In this document: piece by piece, positions 1 to 6,523 of the stretch
How the letters are laid out: each line of letters starts with the position of its first letter
How positions within the stretch are numbered: position 1 is the first letter of the stretch
From: Phycisphaerales bacterium UBA2266
GTDB lineage: Bacteria; Planctomycetota; Phycisphaerae; Sedimentisphaerales; Anaerobacaceae
DNA: 11,600 nt
Assembly: GCA_002347125.1 (NCBI GenBank)
Contig: DDXG01000022.1
Span: 1,842-13,441 of the forward strand
Reading direction: 5' to 3'
Program-made: the position numbers and the translations under genes
The notes under the pieces: generated by a model
Databases searched by the model: none
Seen by the model: only the letters and a program-made list of their open reading frames with translations
What the model was told of the DNA's origin: nothing

Positions 1-340
1 GGCGGTCGCCGCTTCCGACGTCATCAAGAGGGTCGCCGCCGACGTCGCCATGCACATCACCGCCGCCAAGCCCCTGGCGCTCGACCACAGCGGCATCGAC
101 CCCGATATCGTGGCCCGCGAGAAGGCCATTTTCGCTGATCAAGTCAAGGGCAAGCCCGCGGAGATCGTCGATAAGATCGTCGAGGGCAAGATGAAGAAGT
201 TCTACGCGGAGAACTGCCTGCTGGATCAGCCGTTCGTCAAGGACGACAAGAAGAGCGTCGCCGAGGTTGTCGCCGAGGCCGCCAGGAAGGCGGGCGGACA
301 GGCGAAGGTTGCGCGGTTTGTCCGCTTCGAGGTGGGCTAA
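1..340 (+). CDS. tsf: Elongation factor Ts, C-terminal part (5' end outside window)
   Basis: The reading frame is open from base 2 and ends at TAA 338-340, giving 112 residues of the C-terminal part of EF-Ts, the nucleotide exchange factor that recycles EF-Tu-GDP to EF-Tu-GTP in the cytoplasm. Recognisable family blocks appear in order: an AMHITAAKPLAL segment, a GKPAEIVDKIVEGKMKKFY segment, LLDQPFVKDD, and the terminal VARFVRFEVG. The position directly upstream of pyrH and frr is the classic rpsB-tsf-pyrH-frr order, so rpsB is expected just outside the window. The apparent ATG at base 50 is an internal methionine, not the start. Nothing in the visible part looks damaged. The identification is firm; only the N-terminal and core parts cannot be judged. 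Confidence 0.95.
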   Translation, partial: AVAASDVIKRVAADVAMHITAAKPLALDHSGIDPDIVAREKAIFADQVKGKPAEIVDKIVEGKMKKFYAENCLLDQPFVKDDKKSVAEVVAEAARKAGGQAKVARFVRFEVG

Positions 341-358
341 GTCGCCTCTTGCCGTTGC

Positions 359-387
359 TTGCAGGAACTCCGTGGAGGGCATATACT
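359..387 (+). promoter_or_regulatory. Candidate promoter in the tsf-pyrH gap, very close to the pyrH start
   Basis: TTGCAG (359-364; 3 of 6 bases of the -35 consensus) and TATACT (382-387; 5 of 6 of the -10 consensus) are separated by exactly 17 bases. Transcription would start near 394, only about 3 bases before the pyrH ATG at 397. Such a transcript would be almost leaderless and would lack the GGAGGG at 374-379. The -35 match is weak, so this is a candidate only; pyrH may simply be read through from tsf. Confidence 0.35.
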
Positions 388-396
388 ACGCACGCT

Positions 397-1113
397 ATGG
401 GCAAGAGCAAATACAAACGGGTGTTGCTGAAACTGTCCGGGCAGAGTTTTTGCCGACCCGGCGGTTTCGGCATTGACGGCCCCTGTCTGGAATCCATCGC
501 CGCCCGTGTCGCGGATGTCTGCAAGCTCGGCTCGCAGGTGGCTATCGTGGTCGGGGCGGGCAATTTCCTGCGGGGCGAGGCCTTCTCGAAGACCAGCCAC
601 ATCCCGCGCAACACCGCCGACTACATGGGGATGCTGACGACAATCATCAACGCCTGCGCCCTGCAGGAGACGATCGAGCGTATGGGCCAGCCGACGCGGG
701 TCCTCTCGGCCATTGAAGTCGACGCCATGTGCGAGAAGTTCATCCGCCGCAAGGCCCTGTGGCATCTGGAGAACGGCCGCGTCGCCATCCTCGCCGGCGG
801 CACGGGCAATCCGTTCTTCACGACGGACACATGCGCGGCCTTGCGGGCCTCGGAACTCGACGCCGAACTGCTCATCAAGGCCACGAAGGTCGACGGCGTC
901 TACAGCGCCGACCCCGTCAAGGACCCCAACGCCGTGCTCTATGACAGACTGTCCTACGAGGAGATTCTCGCCAAAGACCTCCGTGTGATGGACCACGCCG
1001 CCGTCAGCCTCTGCCGCGAGAACCGCATCCCCATCGTCGTGCTGAATATCTTTGAGACGGGCAACATCACGAAGGCCCTTTGCGGCGAGCCCGTCGGTAC
1101 GCTGATCTGCTGA
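397..1113 (+). CDS. pyrH: UMP kinase
   Basis: UMP kinase of the amino acid kinase family phosphorylates UMP to UDP with ATP in pyrimidine nucleotide synthesis; the family forms cytoplasmic hexamers. The 238-residue product has the normal family length. Visible motifs are KLSG (residues 12-15), the glycine-rich GAGNFLRG (53-60; usually GGGN(L/I)(F/W)RG), DYMGML (75-80) in the UMP-binding region, TGNPFFTTD (136-144), and KATKVDGVYSADP (161-173). ATG 397 is chosen because it places KLSG at the usual distance from the N-terminus; the frame is open upstream to about 349, but that extension is unlike the family. A GGAGGG at 374-379 lies 17 bases upstream, rather far for a ribosome binding site. The gene sits 56 bases after tsf and 16 bases before frr. 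Confidence 0.96.
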   Translation: MGKSKYKRVLLKLSGQSFCRPGGFGIDGPCLESIAARVADVCKLGSQVAIVVGAGNFLRGEAFSKTSHIPRNTADYMGMLTTIINACALQETIERMGQPTRVLSAIEVDAMCEKFIRRKALWHLENGRVAILAGGTGNPFFTTDTCAALRASELDAELLIKATKVDGVYSADPVKDPNAVLYDRLSYEEILAKDLRVMDHAAVSLCRENRIPIVVLNIFETGNITKALCGEPVGTLIC

Positions 1114-1129
1114 TTTTCGGAGTTGCGCC

Positions 1130-1690
1130 ATGCCAACGACCCCGGTCATCAAGGACACCGAAGCAAAAATGAAGAAGGCGGTTGAAGTCCTTACGGACGA
1201 GTTCAAGGGCGTCCGCACCGGCCGGGCCTCCACCGCCCTCGTTGAGAACATCCGCGCCGACTATTACGGCAGCCCCACCCCCATCAAGCAGATGGCCTCC
1301 CTCGCCACGCCGCAGCCCGACATGATCGTCATCAAGCCGTTCGACCCTTCGGCGGTGAAGGAAATCGAGAAGGCCATCAAGAACAGCGACCTGTCCATCG
1401 CCCCGATTGTCGACGGCAAGCTCATCCGACTGAACATCCCGCCGCTCAGCGAGGAGCGCCGCCGGCAACTGGTGGCCCAGGTCAAGCAACTCGGCGAGCA
1501 ATCCAAGGTCGGCCTACGCAACATCCGTCGCGATGCCATCAAGCAACTTGAGCAGAACGAGAAGGCCAAGACCATCACGGAGGATGATCTGGAGAAGGGC
1601 AAAAAGCAGGTCGACGACCTGACCAAGAAACACACCGACGAAATCGACGCCCTCGTCAAACACAAATCCGACGAGATCATGCTCGACTAG
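1130..1690 (+). CDS. frr: Ribosome recycling factor
   Basis: Ribosome recycling factor acts with EF-G to split the post-termination ribosome complex. The 186-residue product matches the usual length of about 185. Family landmarks are RTGRAST (residues 29-35), YYGSPTPIKQMA (45-56), an LNIPPLSEERRRQLV block (101-115), and RNIRRDA (130-136), followed by the charged C-terminal helix that completes the three-helix bundle. ATG 1130 is preceded by GGAG (1119-1122) at a 7-base spacing. Only 16 bases separate it from the pyrH stop, so the two are surely co-transcribed. It is the last gene of the tsf-pyrH-frr cluster, and a terminator-like hairpin follows. No anomalies are seen. Confidence 0.97.
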   Translation: MPTTPVIKDTEAKMKKAVEVLTDEFKGVRTGRASTALVENIRADYYGSPTPIKQMASLATPQPDMIVIKPFDPSAVKEIEKAIKNSDLSIAPIVDGKLIRLNIPPLSEERRRQLVAQVKQLGEQSKVGLRNIRRDAIKQLEQNEKAKTITEDDLEKGKKQVDDLTKKHTDEIDALVKHKSDEIMLD

Positions 1691-1760
1691 GCCGGGGCAC
1701 GCCACATTTCCCCATCGATCCCCTAAAGCGGCCGTTTTCACGCCGACAGCGGGCTTTTGC

Positions 1761-1799
1761 GCTCGCTTGCGGCGCTTGGGCGGCGGGCTTTTTCCTTTT
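1761..1799 (+). terminator. Probable Rho-independent terminator after frr
   Basis: The arm GCTCGCT (1761-1767) can pair with GGCGGGC (1782-1788), forming 7 base pairs including two G-T wobbles, with a 14-base loop. It is followed at once by five T (1789-1793) and then CCTTTT. The position 70 bases after the frr stop and before a separate promoter-like stretch fits the end of the translation cluster. The wobbles and long loop make it only moderately convincing. Confidence 0.45.
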
Positions 1800-1824
1800 A
1801 TCCACGGCTCGTGTGGACTATCAT
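1797..1824 (+). promoter_or_regulatory. Candidate promoter for the AsmA-like gene
   Basis: TTTATC (1797-1802; 3 of 6 bases of -35) and TATCAT (1819-1824; 5 of 6 of -10) are 16 bases apart, just behind the terminator-like hairpin. Transcription would start near 1831, about 46 bases before the ATG at 1877. The local sequence is noticeably less GC-rich than its surroundings. The call rests on the -10 match and on position. Confidence 0.3.
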
Positions 1825-1864
1825 TTCTTTCGGGCGCAAGTGTAACGGATTAACAACTTTTTAT

Positions 1865-1869
1865 GGGAG
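1865..1869 (+). promoter_or_regulatory. Ribosome binding site that fixes the start of the AsmA-like gene
   Basis: GGGAG lies 7 bases before ATG 1877. The frame is open further upstream to a TTG at 1757, but that extension would read through the terminator-like hairpin, and the upstream TTG has no comparable site. Confidence 0.65.
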
Positions 1870-1876
1870 CACGACT

Positions 1877-4800
1877 ATGAAAGCAAAAGGCAGTGCCCAG
1901 GTCGTCCACAAGAGTAAGGCTAAAAAACTCCTCATCTTCATTCCAGCGGCGCTGGTTGCGCTGCTGGTCCTGGCGTTTCTGATGGTTCCCCTGGTGGTCT
2001 CGTCAGGGCCGGTGCAGCGCTTCGTCGTCAAGAAGATCAACACCGCCACCGGGGGCTCAGCCGACATGGCAGATCTGAAGATGGGCTGGGGCAAAGGCGT
2101 CCGCGTTTCGGACCTGACCTACAGCGACAAGACCGGCGGTCTGTCGCTGGCGGTCAAGCGGATATCCACGAAACCCCACTACGCCTCCCTGCTGGGGGGC
2201 AAGGTCTCGCTCGGCAGGACCGTTGTTGATGAGCCCCAGGTTCGCATCGACATGCGCAAGATGCCGGAAAAAGGCGTCTCAAAGCCCGACCGGGGACCTT
2301 CAACGCCGTCGGCCGAAATGCCCGTTCACCAGGTGGACCTGGTGGTCAATGATGGCAATGTCCAGGTTACGGACAGATCGGACCGGACCACCGAACTGGC
2401 CGATATCAACAGCGAACTGAACCTGCGGCCCGTAGGCGTTGCGACGCAACTGAAGGTCGCGATGGCCGTTCCGGCCGCGGCGACGTCCGCGGGCGTCACC
2501 GCTCAAGCCAATGTCAACCCCAGCGAGAGCAAGGGCTGGGCCCTGGAGGGGATCACCGGCAAGGTGTCCGCCCAGGTCAGCGGCCTGGAACTTGAGACCC
2601 TTGGACCGTTGCTGGCCCTGGCGGGCGTCAAGGTCGACGCCAAGGGCAACGTCTCCGGCAAGCTCGACACCCAGATCACCGACGGCCGGGTTGAGAACCT
2701 GACCGCCAACGCCACGGGCAAGAAGGTGGATGTCTCATCCGAGGCCCTCAAGGGCGACCGGATCCAGACCGAGAACCTCAGTCTCGACGTCAAGCTCGCG
2801 GCCGACCGCAACAAGATCGACATCGACAAGCTCGATATGTCCACGGATTTCGCGGTCCTCAACGCCGCTGGCACCGTGCCCATGTCGTTGAATTCACTCG
2901 ACAGCCTTCTGGCGGCCGACTCGACCGCCGACATCAAGGCCAGCGTCCGCTGCGATGTCGCGGCCGTGACGGCGCAGTTGCCCCAGACGCTGCGCATCAA
3001 GGAAGGCATGAGAATCACCTCCGGCCAGATCGCCGGCAACATTCAGACGTCCACGATCGGCGGCCAGCGCAAGATTCAGGCGACCGCGGGTCTGACCGAC
3101 CTCGCCGGTATCATGGACGAGAAAAAGCTCTCCCTCGATCAGCCCGTGAATCTCGCCGCCGAAATCGCCGCGAGCGAAGGCCTCACGCGGTTCGACAAAC
3201 TCGATGTCACATCGTCCTTCGCCAGGCTCTCGGCCAGCGGCACCACCGAATTGCTCAAGTACAACGCCCAGGCCGACCTGTCGCTGCTTCAGGCCCAGCT
3301 TGGCCAGTTCGTCGACTTCGGCGCCTACCACTTCGCCGGTTCCGTCGCCGGCAACGGCCAGATGTCCATGACGGAAGAATCCATCGGCGAGGTGGGCCTG
3401 TTTACGGCCAAGAACCTGACTTTCAGCGCGAAAGAGGGCACCCCGCCGGTGACCTTTGGTTCGGACGTGACCCTCGGCTTCGACGCCGATTACGATCCCA
3501 ACCTCGGAGCCCTGGCCGTCAAGTTCATCGAGTTCAACAGTGAACTGGGCAAGCTCGAAACCCGAAACGCCCTCATCGGCATCGGCGAGAAGGCCCCGCC
3601 CACGAACGTCACCGTCAAGGCGACCAACCTCGACCTGGCGAAGGCCCAGCCCATCGTCTCGCAGTTCGCGGAATTGCCCGAGAAGTGGACGATGGCGGGC
3701 ATCGCCTCCTCGAACCTGAGCATGGCGAAGATCAAGGACGGTTACGCCGTCAAGACCGACGATGCGATCATCAACAACCTGAGAGTCACATCCGAGGGGA
3801 CCGAGCCTTTTGTTCAGCCGCAGGTTAAGGTTGTGCTCGACGGCGAAATCTATACCGCCGGCGGCGGTTACAATCTCAAGACCTTCACGATGGACAGTCC
3901 GCAATTGAAACTCGCGGCGAGCCTGTCGAAGATCCCCGCCCCTGAGAACAAGACGAATCTCAAGGGCGCCGCCAAGGCCGATTTCGATTGGGCCGCGGCC
4001 GCCCCGCTGGCCAGGCCTTTCATGCCGGAAGGCCTCGACCTCTACGGGCACCGCGCGACGTCGATTAACTTCGCCAGCCTCTATCCGGCCGGGCAGGACA
4101 AGGGTTTCCTGAGGAATCTCAACGCACGGGCCAAGTTCGGTTTTGACCGGGCGTCCTACATGGGCCTGAATTTTGACGCTGTCGACACGGACATCACCGT
4201 AGACAGGGGTATCTTGACGCTCGCGCCGTTCTCGACAAAGGTCAACAACGGCACGGCCAGCTTCGCGGGGAAGATCGACTTCAACGCCGATCTGCCCGTC
4301 CTGCAGACCCCGGGTCCCATGCAGATGGCCAGGGACGTTGCAATCAACCCCGAGACAACCGCCAAGCTGCTCCAGTACGTCAACCCTATTTTCGCCAATG
4401 TCACTCTTATCAGCGGCGAGGCCAACTTCGACTGTGAGAAGATGGTTATCCCGCTGGCCAAGGGCGAACCGAACGCCATCGAGGTCGCCGGGACGCTCGC
4501 CATCAACAATATCAACATCCGGGGCACGGGCCTGCTGGGCCAGATCCTCTCGATCAGCCCCGCCGCGGCCCGAGGCGCGCACCTGACCGTGCACCCGACG
4601 GCGTTTACGGTCAAGGACAGCGTCATGCGGTACACAGACAAGATGCAGATTGATTTTGGCGAGTATCCGTTCGACTTCACCGGGGCGATCAACGTCGAGA
4701 CCCTCGCCTTGGGCAATTACACCGTGACCACGCCCTATACGACCGACTTCAAGCCCGTTCGCTCCAGCCAGGCGGCGGGCGTCAAACGCGTGGCGCTGCC

Positions 4801-4894
4801 CATCAGGGGCACGCTGGGCAGTCCCAAGCTGGACACGGAGCGGTTTCTCCAGCAACAGGCCCTCGGCGGATTGCTGGACCGCCTGCTGAAGTAG
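1877..4894 (+). CDS. AsmA-like envelope protein, inner-membrane anchored
   Basis: The 1005-residue protein has a basic N-terminus (KSKAKK, residues 12-17) and one hydrophobic helix at about 18-41, then a very long soluble part rich in short alternating beta strands. A segment at roughly residues 95-125, reading 'phYASLLGGKVSLGRTVVDEPQV', matches the region in AsmA-type proteins where the layer-by-layer beta repeat begins. The C-terminal part (about 850-1005) again looks AsmA-like, with an amphipathic TLAINNINIRGTGLLGQIL stretch and a closing GTLGSPKLD motif. Family knowledge: AsmA, TamB and YhdP relatives form long grooved beta structures spanning the periplasm and are linked to phospholipid transport to the outer membrane. 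That role here is inference. No partner is encoded beside it; the next gene is another membrane protein but seems to have its own promoter. The subfamily cannot be fixed by eye. Confidence 0.8.
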   Translation: MKAKGSAQVVHKSKAKKLLIFIPAALVALLVLAFLMVPLVVSSGPVQRFVVKKINTATGGSADMADLKMGWGKGVRVSDLTYSDKTGGLSLAVKRISTKPHYASLLGGKVSLGRTVVDEPQVRIDMRKMPEKGVSKPDRGPSTPSAEMPVHQVDLVVNDGNVQVTDRSDRTTELADINSELNLRPVGVATQLKVAMAVPAAATSAGVTAQANVNPSESKGWALEGITGKVSAQVSGLELETLGPLLALAGVKVDAKGNVSGKLDTQITDGRVENLTANATGKKVDVSSEALKGDRIQTENLSLDVKLAADRNKIDIDKLDMSTDFAVLNAAGTVPMSLNSLDSLLAADSTADIKASVRCDVAAVTAQLPQTLRIKEGMRITSGQIAGNIQTSTIGGQRKIQATAGLTDLAGIMDEKKLSLDQPVNLAAEIAASEGLTRFDKLDVTSSFARLSASGTTELLKYNAQADLSLLQAQLGQFVDFGAYHFAGSVAGNGQMSMTEESIGEVGLFTAKNLTFSAKEGTPPVTFGSDVTLGFDADYDPNLGALAVKFIEFNSELGKLETRNALIGIGEKAPPTNVTVKATNLDLAKAQPIVSQFAELPEKWTMAGIASSNLSMAKIKDGYAVKTDDAIINNLRVTSEGTEPFVQPQVKVVLDGEIYTAGGGYNLKTFTMDSPQLKLAASLSKIPAPENKTNLKGAAKADFDWAAAAPLARPFMPEGLDLYGHRATSINFASLYPAGQDKGFLRNLNARAKFGFDRASYMGLNFDAVDTDITVDRGILTLAPFSTKVNNGTASFAGKIDFNADLPVLQTPGPMQMARDVAINPETTAKLLQYVNPIFANVTLISGEANFDCEKMVIPLAKGEPNAIEVAGTLAINNINIRGTGLLGQILSISPAAARGAHLTVHPTAFTVKDSVMRYTDKMQIDFGEYPFDFTGAINVETLALGNYTVTTPYTTDFKPVRSSQAAGVKRVALPIRGTLGSPKLDTERFLQQQALGGLLDRLLK

Positions 4895-4930
4895 AATACC
4901 GAGCGCGGCGCACGTCGCCGTGGATGACGG

Positions 4931-4960
4931 TTGACACGGGCGCCGACGCCCGTGCATGAT
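4931..4960 (+). promoter_or_regulatory. Candidate promoter with an operator-like inverted repeat in its spacer
   Basis: A perfect -35 hexamer TTGACA (4931-4936) is followed after 18 bases by CATGAT (4955-4960; 4 of 6 bases of -10). The spacer is almost wholly taken up by a perfect inverted repeat: CACGGGCG (4935-4942), a CCGA loop, then CGCCCGTG (4947-4954). It overlaps the last two bases of the -35 and touches the -10. Transcription would begin near 4967, leaving a leader of about 100 bases before the ATG at 5069. The repeat could instead be a T-less terminator stem for the upstream gene. Confidence 0.45.
4935..4954. repeat. Perfect 8-bp inverted repeat with 4-base loop
   Basis: The arms CACGGGCG and CGCCCGTG are exact reverse complements around CCGA. 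No T run follows on either strand, which argues against a Rho-independent terminator. Its place between the -35 and -10 elements of the candidate brkB-family promoter suggests a binding site for a dimeric regulator. Confidence 0.7.
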
Positions 4961-5003
4961 AGGCCGTGACCGGGGCCGTACAGGCTGCGGGGCGGTTGTG
5001 CGC

Positions 5004-5042
5004 CCGGTTTGCGGAACAACCGGACACTGCGACCGGATTGTT
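5004..5042 (+). promoter_or_regulatory. Two mutually exclusive hairpins in the leader of the BrkB-family gene
   Basis: Hairpin A pairs CCGGTT (5004-5009) with AACCGG (5018-5023). Hairpin B pairs AACAACCGG (5015-5023) with CCGGATTGTT (5033-5042), giving 9 base pairs with a single bulged A at 5037. The two share 5018-5023, so only one can form at a time. The downstream edge lies 14 bases before the ribosome binding site. No strong T run follows B, so termination is doubtful; function is unproven. Confidence 0.3.
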
Positions 5043-5056
5043 CTTTGCGCGGAATG

Positions 5057-5062
5057 AAAGGA
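5057..5062 (+). promoter_or_regulatory. Ribosome binding site that fixes the start of the BrkB-family gene
   Basis: AAAGGA lies 6 bases before ATG 5069. The alternative in-frame ATG at 5054 has no good site ahead of it, and an upstream TTG at 5009 lies inside the structured leader. Confidence 0.6.
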
Positions 5063-5068
5063 AAGGTC

Positions 5069-6445
5069 ATGTTCGAGCGAATCATCGCGGTGCCCAGGCA
5101 ACTGCTGACCACGCCGACGGCCCAGCTTGGCAAGCTCGGCCGCTTCGCCGTCTTCCAGATCAAGCTCTGGTCCCACTGCGCCCGCCTGCTCCGCGCCAAC
5201 CGCGCCGGCCAGCAGGCGGCGGCGCTGGCCTATCACACCATCTTCGGCCTTGTGCCGCTGGCCATCGTCCTGTTGCTGATCTTCCAGCTTTTTCCCACAC
5301 ACCAGGACATTGCCAGCCGTATCCAGTATTTCACTTACGAACAGCTCAACCTTACCTACGTCGAGGTCCCAGACCCGCGCGTCCCGGGCCAGATGATCCT
5401 CCTGACCGACTCCATCAACGACATCGTCGGCGACTTCTTCAAGGGCGTCGGCGCCGGCTCCATCACGATTATCTCCGTCGCCATCATCATCTGGGCCGCC
5501 ATCGCCCTGCTGGGCACCATCGAGCGGGCCTTCAATAACATCTGGCACATCGGCCGCGGCCGCAACCTCCTGCATCGAATCATCAACTACTGGGCGCTGC
5601 TGACACTCGCCCCGTTGCTGATCGGCGTCGGCGTCTACATCAGCGGCCGCTTTGCCTTCGCCGACTATCTCAACCGCGACGTCTTCGCCGACGGGCGTCA
5701 GAATCCCTTCTTCTCGGCCATGATGCCCCTGCTCAGTTCCTACCTCATCGCCACGGTCGCCCTGTTCCTGCTGTACTACATCATGCCCAACGCCAAGGTC
5801 AAGGCCCGGGCCGCCGTTTCCGGAGCGCTGGTCGCCGCGGTGGTCTGGGTCGCCGCCAAGAACGCCTTCGGCTACTATCTGAGCGTCTCGAAGTTCTATC
5901 AAACCGTCTACGGCGTTTTGGCGTTGATCCCCCTGAGCGTCCTGGCCGTGTACATCACGTGGCTGATCGTACTGTTCGGACTGCAACTGACGTACACGAC
6001 GCAGCATCTCAAGAGCCTCGATGCCGCCGAGATCGCCGCCGCCCGAAAGCCACAGCGCCAGTTCATCGCCAATGACATTACGGTCATCAACATCCTGCGT
6101 CTGATCGCCGAGGCGTTCGAGCGTGGCAAACCGCCCATCAAGGCGGAGACTATCTGCACGCAACTCGACATACCGCCTGAGTTCGGCGACCTCATCCTGC
6201 GCCACCTGGGCAGCGCCGGGCTGATCGTCCTGACTAGCGAACCCGCCAACGGCTACCTCCCGGCGAAAGCCCCCTCGGCTATACACCTGGCCGATGTCCT
6301 GCAAATCGTCGCCTCCATCGCCCTGGCCCAGAACGCGCCCGACCAGCCCGCCATCATCAACCGGATAGCCGAATCCCAAAGAGCCGCCCTCGCCGACCGT
6401 ACCCTCCAACACATCCTCGACAACCCTTCGGCGACGGACATCTGA
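5069..6445 (+). CDS. YihY/BrkB-family (UPF0761) inner membrane protein with C-terminal winged-helix-like domain
   Basis: The 458-residue protein has six likely membrane helices at about 53-75, 130-150, 172-194, 220-239, 247-266 and 282-308. Family blocks are AAALAYHTIFGLVPLAI (50-66), GTIERAFNNIWH (149-160), MPNAKVKARAAVSGALVAAV (239-258), and the FYQTVYGVLALIPL stretch (276-289). An extra soluble loop of some 50 residues lies between helices 1 and 2. Residues 335-415 look like a winged-helix fold resembling Rrf2-type domains, with a GYLPAKAPSAIHLADVLQIV wing and helix; such tails occur in part of this family. The family was once misnamed ribonuclease BN. Its transport or envelope role is not settled, and no substrate can be proposed. 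The gene follows the AsmA-like gene by 174 bases and seems to have its own promoter. Confidence 0.88.
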   Translation: MFERIIAVPRQLLTTPTAQLGKLGRFAVFQIKLWSHCARLLRANRAGQQAAALAYHTIFGLVPLAIVLLLIFQLFPTHQDIASRIQYFTYEQLNLTYVEVPDPRVPGQMILLTDSINDIVGDFFKGVGAGSITIISVAIIIWAAIALLGTIERAFNNIWHIGRGRNLLHRIINYWALLTLAPLLIGVGVYISGRFAFADYLNRDVFADGRQNPFFSAMMPLLSSYLIATVALFLLYYIMPNAKVKARAAVSGALVAAVVWVAAKNAFGYYLSVSKFYQTVYGVLALIPLSVLAVYITWLIVLFGLQLTYTTQHLKSLDAAEIAAARKPQRQFIANDITVINILRLIAEAFERGKPPIKAETICTQLDIPPEFGDLILRHLGSAGLIVLTSEPANGYLPAKAPSAIHLADVLQIVASIALAQNAPDQPAIINRIAESQRAALADRTLQHILDNPSATDI

Positions 6446-6461
6446 CGAGAACCGTGTTGCC

Positions 6462-6486
6462 GGGATCCCAGAATATACCGGATCCC
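6462..6486. repeat. 7-bp inverted repeat between the BrkB-family gene and the propeller gene
   Basis: GGGATCC (6462-6468) and GGATCCC (6480-6486) are exact reverse complements separated by 11 AT-richer bases. No T run follows. It lies 17 bases after the upstream stop codon and 38 bases before the GTG start. It could be a weak, possibly factor-assisted terminator or an operator; the sequence does not decide. Confidence 0.4.
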
Positions 6487-6511
6487 TGTGATTGCCTGGA
6501 GCAACAGTACG

Positions 6512-6517
6512 AAAGGA
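6512..6517 (+). promoter_or_regulatory. Ribosome binding site that selects a GTG start
   Basis: AAAGGA lies 6 bases before GTG 6524. An in-frame GTG at 6488 lies further upstream, but it has no such site and would put extra polar residues before the signal peptide. Confidence 0.6.
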
Positions 6518-6523
6518 CCTGTT

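Noticed and set aside
337..1251. A 304-codon minus-strand frame opposite pyrH
   Set aside because: It lies antisense to pyrH and the start of frr, both unmistakable.
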